Origin: Auricularia sp. M13
Lineage: Eukaryota; Basidiomycota; Agaricomycetes; Auriculariales; Auriculariaceae
Assembly (NCBI GenBank): GCA_037042915.1
Contig: CM073204.1
Location: forward strand, 186,001-250,000
Direction of reading: 5' to 3'
DNA length: 64,000 nucleotides
Part shown: positions 31,214 through 42,208 of the stretch, piece after piece
Position numbering within the stretch: position 1 is the stretch's first letter
How the letters are laid out: every line of letters begins with the position of its first letter
Translations under genes and position numbers: made by a program
The notes under the pieces: generated by a model
What the model saw: only the letters and a program-made list of their open reading frames with translations
What the model was told of the DNA's origin: nothing
Database searches by the model: none

Positions 31214-33756
31214 TCAGGCGCGGTTTCCGTCCTGGCATGATTGCGACAAGGCACGTCCCAGTTTCGTCCTGTTCAAGACAAAGATGGTGGAGTGTGTCGA
31301 TGTTAGCACATGGGAGTTGGGGATGAATGAAGGATAATGCAGAAAATGCTTGTGCGCGTTCGCGAGTGAATTTCTGATTGCGCTCAGCTGGGGAATTGCA
31401 GCCGGGGATTGTGACAACGTACCGTCATCGAAGACTCAATAACTGCACTTGCAGAAGCTGTGGTGCGCGCATTATGGCGGAATCGTTCTAAGCGTGTTGC
31501 ACCGGTTGTAGTAGAGTAACCAATTGGGGCTGTGGGTTCCTTGGCACGCGACATTAACGTTTGAAGGTGCCGAACTAGCTGAGACTTCAGCGTGCAACGA
31601 TCACTCGCACCGGGCTGTTCGTTGGCCCCAGTGCCCGTCCCAGCGTCATGTGCCGCGTCGGTCCCACAGCCGGTTACAGGGCCACTCTCAGCGCCAATCG
31701 CAGCGCCGGATGCGGTACTGGCATCGTCCTCAGGGCAAGTCCCCATAGCAGCATGCCGTTTGCGCAAGGCTTCAGCGATGAACGCGCTCTGATGGTGACG
31801 GCGCACATCTATAAGGGAAGTGAAGCTATTCAACGGCGAATCCAGTCCATGCGAGCCAACGTCCTGTGATATACCTCAGTTACGGGTGCAATGATTATGA
31901 ATGGACCCACCAAATGCTGTTGAGACGTGCGAGCTGATGATAAATGCTCAGACACATAGACCATGAAGGTGGTTATTTCTGCGGCGGCAGTTGCAGCTGA
32001 TTGCTCGTCAGACTCCGGCAAAGATTCTCTGAAGCATGGTAAATATATTGCAAACACGAAGAGAACAATGTCCTACATATCCAACGACTCTTGCATCTCA
32101 GTGGCTGCAAGTGCAGCCACAGTAGCGTCAAGCTGGGTCTCTAGCTCTGAAGACTGCAACCCCATGGAATTCCGCCTCTGGACAACGTCCGCGAGTGAGT
32201 TGATTGTCTTGCCCTCCAGATACTCATTGATTAGTGCTGAGGGCATACGGAACAGGCTTCGAGCAGAACGACGTGGTTGGCGGCGAGTTGGTGCAGCTGG
32301 AGTAGGCTGCACATCCACTGCGGGCCGTGCGGAACTGGCTGCCGCTGACAACATGGCCTTAGCGTCAATGCCGACGAGGTCCATGATCCTGGAAACCTCT
32401 TCGCAAGCTTTGTCGGGAAGCTCCTACAGTAGCTCATCCGATGGCCATGTGGCGAGGGTCTGCAGATCGATGGAGCGGTTGTCGAAGTACGTGTGCCAGT
32501 ACCCAGCCGCGGTCCGATTTGCGCGATCTTCGCTGGCCATTGATGCGAACGTTGTGCTGAGAAATGCGGGGAGCTTAGGGACAAGCATGAGAAAGTCCCA
32601 GAACGTGAAATCGGGTTTGAGCTGGCGCAAGACCCCAAAGACGTGTTCGACGGGTTCCGTAGAGTGGAGCCAAGGAAGGAAGGCAAACTCGGGGTGGAGC
32701 TCGCGATGGACGAGAACAAGACTGATCAGGCTGTCACAAAGCGTCATGAAGATGTCGAACGATTCGCGCGAGATGAAGTTGCGATGGAGTGTATGGTCTG
32801 GATGGGAAATGATGTGCTGCCGCCATGCCATGAGAAAGAAGCGACACCGGAGGACCATTTGGATGCGGACAGAGTGACTAAGGTGCCGATTCTGCCAGGC
32901 ATCAAAGAGCTCGCCCATGAAGAACAAGTACAACGTCATACCACGGCGATGAGGAAAGCGTGTGAGGTGATACGCAAGAATATCGGCCGAGAGGAGACGA
33001 GCGGCTGCACGGTCATCTTGTCTATCAACACGCTCCACATCGCGACGGAAGAGAAGGGCGTCATTGTCCATGGCAAGATCGTGAACCTGCGAGTAGAATA
33101 AAGGAGAGTCCCCAAGTACAATGCAGCGCGCTCCACTGAAGAGCTGGTTCCTGGCCGTCTTTGCCGCATGCTTGGAGTCCTGTACCATAACACACGGGCG
33201 ACCATTCAAGATTGGAATGTCGAGCATAACCGTACATCCGCTATACTGGCTGCGGAGTGTGTGTGTGGCAACGGTGTTGCTGTTGCGAGCGCCGGAGACA
33301 ATCAAGCGTTGTGTTGCGCGCTCCACCTCTGTGCCGTCGCAGGCATACGATAGCGGGTGGATATGCTGGTCGGCGAGCAAGGACATAACCGAGCAAAACT
33401 CTTCGTGAAGTTGCTGTGCATCCTCCGTCGAAGCGCGCGCTTTGCCGACAATGACGATTGGTGGTACCTTCGGGATTGGAATGATCAACGCGTAGAGCCT
33501 GAGCTGTGATGATGTTGGAAAAGGAATGACTCGAGTGAAAATGATTACACACCTTTTCCGCCAAGTCAATGTCCGTTTGTGCGAGGACTCTTTCCAAGTC
33601 TTCGTCATTGGCGACTGGGATAGGATCCCCCACGTTTCCCACAACAACCCACGCTCCAGAGTGCTGAGTAACTTCGCGGAGGGCAGGGGAAAGCGCGGTA
33701 TCGTCGCAAGCAAGCGACACGGGCCCGTTATAATAATAGGACTCGAGTATGCGTGC
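31214..33756 (-). pseudogene. P/THAP9-like transposase-like gene, C-terminal part
   Basis: The 429-codon core (33713-32424) has the block DSKHAAKTARNQLFSGARCI, then YLFFMGELFDAWQNR, and LPWLHSTEPVEHVFGVLRQL, an arrangement I associate with a common, poorly described Agaricomycete protein that recalls P-element/THAP9 transposases. An intron at 33540-33588 (GTGTGT...CATCACAG) joins it to the upstream exon, whose reading stops at the hAT insertion. A TAG at 32424-32426 interrupts the same frame, which stays protein-like beyond it (MDLVGIDAKAMLSAAASSAR), and further intron-separated exons run to about 31214. So the gene is broken at least twice. It could be a domesticated gene or the transposase of a large element. 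Confidence 0.55.
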
Positions 33757-33764
33757 GGCAGCAG

Positions 33765-36700
33765 TAGGGTTTTGCATGGGTTGGGTAACCCACCATGGGT
33801 TGCTAACCCAACCCGTGCGGGTATGGGTGCGGGTCAGACAATTCTGACCCATGACCCGCACACCCAAGGGTCACCGGGTCGTCTGCTGCACATGATCCGG
33901 ATCTAAGGAAGCAACTCTAATTACATTCCGGTTGTATCCGTCCACTCTCTACCATGCGTGGCAATGGAAAGAGCAAAAGCACAACCGACCGCAGTGCTGC
34001 CCAGAAAACACCTGGCAGCGGTCTTAAACGCAAGTCGTCGACAACTCCACTCGAGCCAAACAGCAGTTCGGGATCGGCAAAGAAGTCACGGACCGCCGCC
34101 GACAAGCTTGACACATCTGCTCACACTGCAAGTGTATCTACATCACGAGCCTCTTCCCCTGTGGTGTCAACACGTACTGGGAGCGTAACCTGTGAAGATG
34201 TTGAAGATGAAGATGATCAGGCCAGAGTCGAACTGGATGTCGAGCCCGAAGAATCTTCGGGAGATGAGCTCGGTGTGTTTTTACCACTACTGTGCGCAGT
34301 GTCATGCTTATTCCGGGCAAGAACGGCTGCAGAAGACCTGGAACTCACCAATCTATGCATTCTTTCAGCCTATCCCAGAAATTTGCTACGAGAAGGGTCG
34401 GCGCTACCACCTCTTTCGTTGCGCAACAAAAGGCTGCAAGCATAAGGTCAAACGTTACCTCGACAGTACCGACCGCGGTTCAACAGGAAACTTACGCCGC
34501 CATGCCAATAAGTGCTGGGGCAAGGAAGCCGTTAATGCAGCCGACGAGCTCAAGACTGCATCAGCTGCACGAGACGAACTTGTGAGCAAAATAGCGGAGA
34601 GGCCACACGATGGGACGATCACCGCTGTGTTTGAGCGGACGGGCAAGGGCAAAGTCACTTACTCGCACCGCACGCATACGAAGACTCAGGTTCGGTATGT
34701 AAAGCTGTCTCTTAAAGGTGCACGTTTCTAATGAACCTTCAGCACTGAAATTGTGCGCTGGGTCGCGGAGAATGGACGGCCGTTCAGCATTGTGAAAGAC
34801 CGAGGCTTCAATAGCCTTATGAAGACTGGCCGTCCAACCCATTACATACCTTCGGTTGCGACAGTTTCACGAGACGTCCGCAAGGTCTTTGTCAACGTGC
34901 GCCGCCGGATTTCCACGCTGCTCAGGGTGAGCCATACGATTCGGTACTGCATAACGAATCTTACCTGCTTCACATAGAACTACGACGGCAAGCTTAATTT
35001 TGCGACGGACTGTTGGACTTCGCCAAATCATAAGCCGTTCATGGCTGTTACGGTCCACTTTGAATATAAGGGCGAACCTTTCAGTATGCTGCTGGATGCT
35101 ATTGAACTCCCAAAGGTAGACACATACCATTGCAAGCCGAATCAGCCCGCTTATTGTCCCAGTCTCATAGCGGGCACAATCTTGCTGTCGCCTTCTCCGA
35201 AATGCTAAATGAGTTCGGCATCAGTGGCAAGGTAGGATTAATTCTGCAAGTGCTATACATACTAATGAAGCCCAGATGTTGACCTGCGCCTGCGACAATG
35301 CGTCAGCCAACGATACAATGATTGACGTGTTGAGCGGCCTTGTCGAGTCTTTTGCTGGCGATCCTGGTCGGGTCCGCTGCTTTGCGCATATTATTGCACT
35401 TGTAGCGAAGTCCCTGCTTCGTCAGTTTGAACCACCCAAGAAGAAGAAGAACGCCGACGGCACCGAGGACGATTACGACGATAAAACATTGCAGGAGCTT
35501 GCAGCGGCAATTGACGAGGAAGAAGAGGCTGCGCAGGAGCGCCTCGAAGCCCAGACGGATGCCGATGACGACGACGACACAGAAGGCTGGGTCGACGAGC
35601 TGGCGCAGATGTCAGCAGTCGATTTAGAGCTCCATGAGCAGGAAGTTTGTCCCGTCCGAACAGCGCTGTTGAAGGTATGGAACCCCGCTCGGCGCTCCGC
35701 TTTCTATCCTGCTCACGTACTGCGAGCAGCTCCGTAAAGTCGCCCACAAAGTTCTGTTCTCTACCACCAAGCTCCTGCCTGAGTGGCACAAGCTTTGTTC
35801 GAGCCATGGCATCAAGGACCTTATCATGCCGCGCGACGTGAAAACACGGTGGAATTCAACATATGATATGCTCAAGTTCGCGCTGGACTACCGCAAGGTC
35901 ATCGACGCTATCACGAGCAATCGTGACCTCGGGCTCCGAGTCTATGAGCTGAATGGAGATGAATGGGAGACTATGGCTCAGTTGAGCAGCGTCCTGAAGG
36001 TATGCTTGCATGGTGCTTGCTTTAAACGTTGACCGACCGATATGTCTTTGCCGACGCACAGATTCTGAAGGACGCCACACTTTACTTCTCTCGTAAGGAC
36101 GCCCCAACCCTCGCCATGGTCATACCTGCGATGGACCATATCGATTCAGTATTCTCGGAGCAGGCAGACGACTCGTCCTTCAATGGAGCCATCCGTGCTG
36201 CTCTTGAGGTCGCAGCACGAACATTGAACCGGTATTACAGCCTGACCGACATGTCAGACACGTACCGGATCGCAATGGGTGCGTCAAATGACCACGAGAG
36301 CTTCAACAGTCTGACACACACCATAGTCCTTCATCCAAGACATAAGCTCGAGTATTTTCGCCGCGCGGGTTGGCAGGCGGACTGGATTAAGACTGCGGAG
36401 GAGATGGTTATGGCTGAGTTTCAGTCATCTTATGCGGCAGAGACCACGACCGAGACAACGGCTTTGGCGGGCAAGAACAAGAACGTGAGTACTGGCTCAT
36501 GCATTCTATTCTGCTATCCCATTCGGCGGGCATCTAGCACGCAGAGCGTGCATCAGGAAGTTGTCACCGGCACGCCATGCCAGAACCAAGGCATGGCGAC
36601 TTTCCCGGCGTCAGCGACGGTCACCGCAGCCGGACGGCTACGCGGCCGCACCGTTCGCGCAAACAGCGGCCCAGCGCGCACAGTCCACGCGCTGGGCTGT

Positions 36701-37560
36701 ATCTGCTGTTTGCTGCGCGATTTGGACGCGCGCAACGCCGTGCACGCCGCGCGGCACGTCCGCCGTCACCGACACCGGCCGCCGCGGCCGCACCGCTCGC
36801 GCAAACAGCGGCCCAGCACACATCCTTCTCCAACTGTCTGCTAACATTATTTACTTACAGGCCTCGGACAACATTTTCGACAACCTGCCGAATCTTGTAC
36901 AGCCCGACAAAGCCATCCTCGATGAGGTCCAGCACTATTTGAGTGCAGACATCGAGCTTCCAAAGGACGGCGACGTATTTGCTTGGTGGAAACGCAAGTC
37001 CAAAATCTATCCCCGGCTTGCTCGCATGGCACGCGACTACCTCTTGATTCCGGGTGCGTGCTCAATATTGAGCACGCCCACCTCTGTACCGGCTCTGTAC
37101 TCACCCATGATCACAGCTACTTCGGTTGATGTAGAACGTGTATTCAGCCGCGGCAGGCATGTCATGCCTTACACTCGCAACCGTCTATCAGCACAATCGA
37201 CTCGTGCACTGCTGTGCCTTGGCGAGTGGTCACGCATGGGCCTGATCAAGGATGACGACATTCTCAAGGTTGCCGTGCTGCTGGATGTGGAGGGCGACGA
37301 AGAGCAGGAGTTTCAGGAAGGCTGGGACTCTATTAGGCATGCACAAGAGGTGATTGTTCTCCATGACTAGGCTCAACTACATTATATACTGTGCACCATA
37401 TTCTGCGTGCACCCGTGATGGGTCATACCCACGGGTTACCCACGAAACCCGCCTAATTACCCGTACACGCTGCAACCCGTGGGTGTTTTGGGTTGTACCC
37501 ATGCGGGTATGGGTGAGGGTCATTGAAATTTCACCCGTGGGTGACCCGTGCAAAACCCTA
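33765..37560 (+). mobile_element. hAT transposon, apparently complete
   Basis: A 3796-bp element with inverted ends TAGGGTTTTGCAYGGGT and a perfect 8-bp duplication GGCAGCAG (33757-33764 and 37561-37568). Both subterminal regions are packed with CCCGTG/ACCC-type repeats that could bind transposase. The one long gene inside reads from the BED finger to the hAT dimerisation domain. It sits in a coding exon of the transposase-like gene: one copy of the duplication restores that exon's frame (SSDNIAAA then RILESYYYN). Confidence 0.93.
33954..37370 (+). CDS. hAT transposase (BED finger, RNase H-like core, dimerisation domain)
   Basis: About eight exons with short introns. Exon 1 is Ser/Lys-rich (nuclear signal KRKSSTTP). 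A BED-type zinc finger follows (FRCATKGCKHKVKRYL and HANKCWG, about 34400-34520). The catalytic core shows NFATDCWTSPNHKPFMAVTV (first Asp, near 34998), CDNASANDTMID with FAHIIALV (second Asp, near 35290-35400), then an acidic insertion and KTRWNSTYDML. The C-terminal dimerisation domain includes WWKRKSKIYPRLARMARDYL and ATSVDVERVFSRG, ending at 37370. One intron (about 36485-36860) is about 375 bases, far longer than the others. I saw no obvious inactivating change, so the element may be active. Function: cut-and-paste transposition in the nucleus. Confidence 0.85.
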
Positions 37561-37568
37561 GGCAGCAG

Positions 37569-39010
37569 CGATGTTGTCACTGGAAACCCTGGGCACAAAG
37601 CGCTGTTCTTTTGAGCGAATGTCCCTATATTGTTTCAGAAATAATATCTCATAATCCAAATGAAATCTCACCGGAAACTGCGAAGATCCCGTCCTCCAAA
37701 ATGCAGCCGGAATAACTTGTACGCGCGTGGGGAGACTGTGGCCAGAATCGAGCACACATTGTCGAATACGGGTGGGTAACGCAGCCCGCGCAGAGTGTGC
37801 CCGAGTTCGTTTCGCCGCGTCTTTTCCATGAGAGCCTGGATACAGCCCAGGAGGACTTCTTGAGATGCGTACACGCCATTGAGAACCCCCTTCGAGAAAC
37901 TGAGCAGCATCTGAGCCGCACTGTTGCGATTCTGACTGGTAATTAGAATTATGACGGGTTATCAGGAAAGAAACTCACGGGCTCGACGAGCTCTCGGACA
38001 CCGTGGTAACGAAGATAGATGCGGCCCAGCTCAGGTGAGCGGCTCCACTCGGGAACGAACTTGAGGTGAGATTCTGTGGGCATCAGTCGGCGCAGCGCGT
38101 TTTTGAAGATTTTGAGGCCAAGTAGGTCACGGCATGCGGGACACGGCGAGGGAGATTGGCCGTCCTGGACGCGAACCTGTTTACCGCAAGTTGTAGAGTA
38201 AACTGCGGAAGCCCCATGGCGATTCAACCAGAGATAAGTCGCAGCTTCTCGTCGCCGTACAACACAACGCTCTTGCTGGGCCCAGGTTCGACCAAAGAGA
38301 TTTCGAGATAGCTCTGGCCGAGACTGAGAGCCGCCACCAGGCGCAGACGTGCGGTCGAGATATGTGGCGATTTGGGCGTGAGACACAGCGGTAAGTCCAG
38401 GGCATGGCTCATAATGCGTAGGGGTTGGTGAGCGGCGCGGGATGTGAGCAGAGAAGATCCCCATGAGTGAGGTCTGTGCGCCGGTATGCTTGCGACAGAT
38501 GGCAGTTTTGCAATGACGCGTCCAGTACTCGCAGTCATACAGCATCCGCATCTCAACCCATCGAGTGCAGCGCGAGCAACGCACATGACGAAGACGGCTT
38601 TCGTCAAAGGTAGCATGCGGGTCAGACAGCAAGATCTTTTCCCGAAAGACAGTGATGCGCGCAGCGTCCGCTACAAATCCAGGTGCATTTGCAGCCTCCT
38701 TCAAAGCCTTTTGGCGACCATAGGATCCACGCCGCTTCGAACGCGCCGTAGTAACGCCAGCCCGAGGTGCAGTATGTGGACGCTTGGCCCTGTGAGGCAT
38801 ACGATTTTGCGGAGCACGCCGCTTGCGATCATTGTCGTCGTCGAGCACAGTGGAGTCGGTGTGGGACGAAGAAGAGTCACTCTCACTTCCCACAGCCATC
38901 TCAGCCTTGGGGAGTGCACGATGGCTGTCCGAGCCTGGCGGGTATTTGATCGCCGCAGAACTAGATGTCCGCGGCTGCTCGTACTCAGACTCACTCGACT
39001 CGGCGTTCAT
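37569..39010 (-). pseudogene. P/THAP9-like transposase-like gene, N-terminal part
   Basis: Begins near ATG 39010 or slightly upstream (a possible exon at 39010-39037 reads IPDIDFDI). The first 100 residues are acidic then basic and disordered. A zinc-binding block follows, RCSRCTRWVEMRMLYDCEYW ending in HCKTAICRKH, then a conserved-looking domain to 37976. Two introns (about 37979-37934 and 37673-37631; donors GTGAGT and GTGAGA) lead to an exon that ends at the hAT duplication. The cysteine/histidine block at the N-terminus is the expected place for a DNA-binding finger in a transposase. The gene continues at 33756 on the far side of the hAT element. Confidence 0.55.
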
Positions 39011-39153
39011 AATATCGAAATCGATGTCCGGAATTCCTAAAAAGCAATCAGTATTTGAGTATCATGCACATAATCTCACTACGCACGCGACGATGATCCG
39101 GCCTCACAGGGTTCTGTGTCGCCTGGATCGTCATTACCATCCTACCGGCAAAG

Positions 39154-40187
39154 TCAATATGCAATCTCCTCACATTGCTGGGTATCTCTCACCAGTTCAT
39201 CCTCCAGATACCGCGAGGCAAATCTCAGAAACCACTCCATGTGATGGAGCGGGGCGTCGATCTGATTCCAAGCCGGATATCCCAACAGCTCCGACGCGGT
39301 AGTCGATATGACAGCGACACCACAAGAATGGAAGTCCGTTTGGTGAGGGTGCTGACAATCAGGCTGAATGAGTGTAAACTCGGCTCCGCTGAGTAACTCA
39401 ACGAGCCACCAGCGGAGATTTCGCAGAAAGTCGGCGGGAGGTGCGTTGGACATCTGCGGATCGCGGGGATCGAGGTATGAGATGGTGCGATGTGCGAGGT
39501 CAACGCGAAAGCGGGCCCAGTGGTTGCCGTAAACATGTGCCGGGAGGATGAGCGTGTTGAAGGCATTGTCGGAGAGCCGTGAGTCTAGCCTGTGTCGACG
39601 TCCTAGGCCAGATTCTGAAGCCGTCGCGTGTTCTCGACGACGAGCTGCGAGCTGCACAAAGAAGAATGGGCTGGCGAAGTGCACGCGAGATGCTGTACCG
39701 AGCTCTTGACTTATAAACTCGCCGCCGGCCGCGATGTGCTCGTCCGAAAGCCATGCAGAGCCAAGAAGTTCGACAATGAGATTTGTTGTCAGCGCAGCCG
39801 TATTGAAGCATGAGACGCGACAATTTTTGGGTAGCAGCACAAGGCGGGCGAGGCATCGTTCAGCAAGATCGACAACATGCGGATGCGGGGATAAGGTACG
39901 CATGCTAAGCCATGCCGCAGCCTGTTCCCACAGCACAGTTGCGCGCTCATGACCGGGCAGCGGAGGAGCTGCACCTGGTTCCGCTCCACCGCGAAGCGAA
40001 CCGTACTGCATCCGCAGCGAGAAACGAAGCAGCATTCCGTAGAGACCAGCATAGGAGTCAGGAGATCGACAACACCGGTGGATACGTGAGATCTGCCGCC
40101 GGCGCCGAGCTGACACTCGACTGAAGTGCTGACGACGATAGCAGCGGCGGGATAGCAGACGGAAACACATCTGAGGGTGCAAGGCAA
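39154..40187 (-). CDS. Ulp1-like cysteine protease (C48 family)
   Basis: The last 250 residues contain the catalytic pattern of SUMO/ubiquitin-like proteases in correct order: His in GNHWARF (codon 39521-39523), Asp in SYLDPRD (near 39470), oxyanion Gln in PDCQ (39352-39354) and nucleophile Cys in FHSCGVAVI (39322-39324). The upstream part (RVSCFNTAALTTNLIVELLG) looks like the leading helix of the domain. The frame is open further 5' to 40617, but that section is less protein-like; introns are likely there. It lies about 140 bases upstream of the transposase-like gene on the same strand and may be part of one transcript or a fusion with it. Ulp1 domains are repeatedly found in large DNA transposons. 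Confidence 0.65.
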
Positions 40188-40617
40188 CTGTAAAACGGTG
40201 AGACGAGCATGAAATCGTGTACGGATTCATTGACGAACATGAAGACGCTCCTAAAATCAAACTCCAGGCTGCCCAGACAGCAGTAACGAGTGCAATTGTT
40301 TCCGCGGATTCCGAGGCTCTGAGGCTTGAAACGACGAAGGGACTGGTCGAGAACAGCAAAATGCCGAGCCTGTATATGATCAAATGGGCTGGGACGCGGG
40401 CAGTATCTGATTTGAGATGATTCTTGAGCAGAGATGAGCGCAGCACCACGGCCTGTACGTACCGCGGATAACGACAGCTGCATAGCAGAGTGCTGCCAGG
40501 TTTGAGTCCCAGAATAGCGCCAAAAGAGCCACAGCAAGCACGCGCCGCGCCAGAATAAGACAAGGCTGAACGACGGGATTCACAGCGTCGAGGACGGTGG
40601 ATGCAGGGGTTGCCCAT

Positions 40618-41124
40618 GTCGGGGATGTTTCTGTGCGCGCATCGACTGGAGCTTGTTCAGATCGCGAGGAAATAAAAAAGACGCGAAAATGGTGTACCTT
40701 TTGGGCGCGGCGACGCGCTTTCGAGAGGGTAGGAAGACCCGGGAGGAGCGGGCATGGCGTCAATCAAGGTCATGCTTGAATAGGCTGCTTTGCCCCAGAT
40801 TTTATAGGCAAATTCGCATCTACTGCGCTGATTACAGTCAGCTAATCTTACTAAATTTATCAGGATACTCACATGGTCGTATCCTGTGCGGTGCAGCTAG
40901 AAAATCCAGATTGGTATGATATCTCTGCTCATCAAGTTGGCAATATGTGGATGATGGTGATTAAGACAGAATAAGACTCACTCTACCGTTATGCATCGAA
41001 TCCTGGAGTAGCTGGTTACGATGTGCTTGAGATTCATGGACATAGACTTAGATACGGTGCTCGGTGGACGCGCGTCCGGACGCGGTTTCAGACTCCGCCC
41101 AGACGCGTCAACATACTTTACCTA
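40618..41124. other. Region upstream of the protease gene
   Basis: AT-richer sequence without a supported gene; probable promoter and 5' region of the protease unit. A short GC block near 41065-41105 (GGACGCGCGTCCGGACGCG) holds overlapping palindromes. Confidence 0.4.
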
Positions 41125-41470
41125 TAGAGAACTGAACTGTACCAGGAATTGGAATAGAATTGGAACTAGTTGCAAGGCCTTGTCGCTAGTTCCAATTCTG
41201 TTCCAATTCCTTATGCCCGGCTCTATAGTGCAAGGCCAAGGTACTTCCAATTTTGTTCCAATTCTCTATATGGCAAGGTCAAGGTACTAGTTCCAATTCT
41301 GTTCCAATTCCTTGCGCCCTGCACTATAAGACAAGGCCAAGATACTGGTTCCAATTCAGTTCCAATTTCGTTTGCAGAGCAAGGTACTAGTTCCAGTTCT
41401 GTTCCAATTCCTTGTGCCCTGCACTACTCTGCAAATGGAATTGGAACAGAATTGGAACTATTGGAAGAAA
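41125..41470. repeat. Minisatellite-like tandem repeat, about 55-70 bp units
   Basis: Four to five imperfect units, each with GTTCCAATTCTGTTCCAATT followed by a GC-rich spacer (CTTGTGCCCTGCACTA) and CAAGGYCAAGGTACT. The first and last pieces are inverted (GGAATTGGAATAGAATTGGA and GGAATTGGAACAGAATTGGA), so the array is framed by sequence on the opposite strand. Confidence 0.8.
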
Positions 41471-42066
41471 CAAGTGTAGGTAAGTAAGGAAATCGGAATA
41501 GGCCTGACTGACAATGCACCACTCATGTGATCAGTGACATATGTGTGACTGAGCCAGTACTGGCTGTTGCACAACTCTATACATTAAGTATTCAATGCAG
41601 GGGTGCATATGTTTTGTCCATATTACAGAGTTCATCTATCTGTAGATGTTGAAGTATGACCATATTGTTTTTGTGAGCTCCAGGGGTTGTTTGAGTTCCG
41701 TATACCTGTGTGCAAGCTGCACATCACTGATGCCTTCGCACACATTCTGTTGGATCTTTTTCTCTGTTCCGTATCTGTATATAGTCTATGCATCACTACT
41801 CAGTGCTCCACACTGTCTTTTACCCTGAGAGCGCTGAGGTATGAGCACACTGTCCCTTACTGTTGTTCATCTGTTGTTGCAATTTGCAGTAATGTCCTTT
41901 GTGCATGCCTCTCCTATATTGACACTCAGTCCCCGTTTGCTGATCTTGATTCTTGCTGCTGCCATGCATCTTGTTGCCCTTTCTTCGCATGTCTCATGTC
42001 ATGCGGTGTGGGGATTTGCCCTGCCTTGGCTGATCCGTGGCTCGATGGTGGCCCAGTGCCCTGAAT
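41471..42066. other. Spacer without a supported gene
   Basis: Contains the 12-bp palindrome GCCAGTACTGGC near 41550 and T-rich stretches. The open frames have no protein character. Confidence 0.4.
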
Positions 42067-42139
42067 CTCGAGCCTCTCAGAAGGAAAGGCAGTGCGAAGC
42101 CGAGTTGGAACCCAACCGAAGAGACCAACTCGGCTCGAG
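42067..42139. repeat. Nested inverted repeats beside the recombinase gene
   Basis: GCCGAGTTGG (42099-42108) pairs perfectly with CCAACTCGGC (42125-42134), and CTCGAGCC (42067-42074) pairs with GGCTCGAG (42132-42139). The two pairs share the right arm, so two alternative hairpins are possible. They lie just past the 3' end of the recombinase frame. Confidence 0.75.
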
Positions 42140-42208
42140 AACCCACACACCAGAAAAACAACAACAATTGTAATTCAGCGAAGGGAACAAATCACAATAC
42201 AAACGGGA

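Noticed and set aside
33765-37560. Telomere-like repeat because of repeated ACCC/GGGT words at both ends
   Set aside because: The words are degenerate and confined to the subterminal parts of a transposon with clear inverted ends and an 8-bp duplication.
41125-41470. CRISPR-like array
   Set aside because: Units vary in length and sequence and have no unique spacers of constant size; the organism is a fungus.
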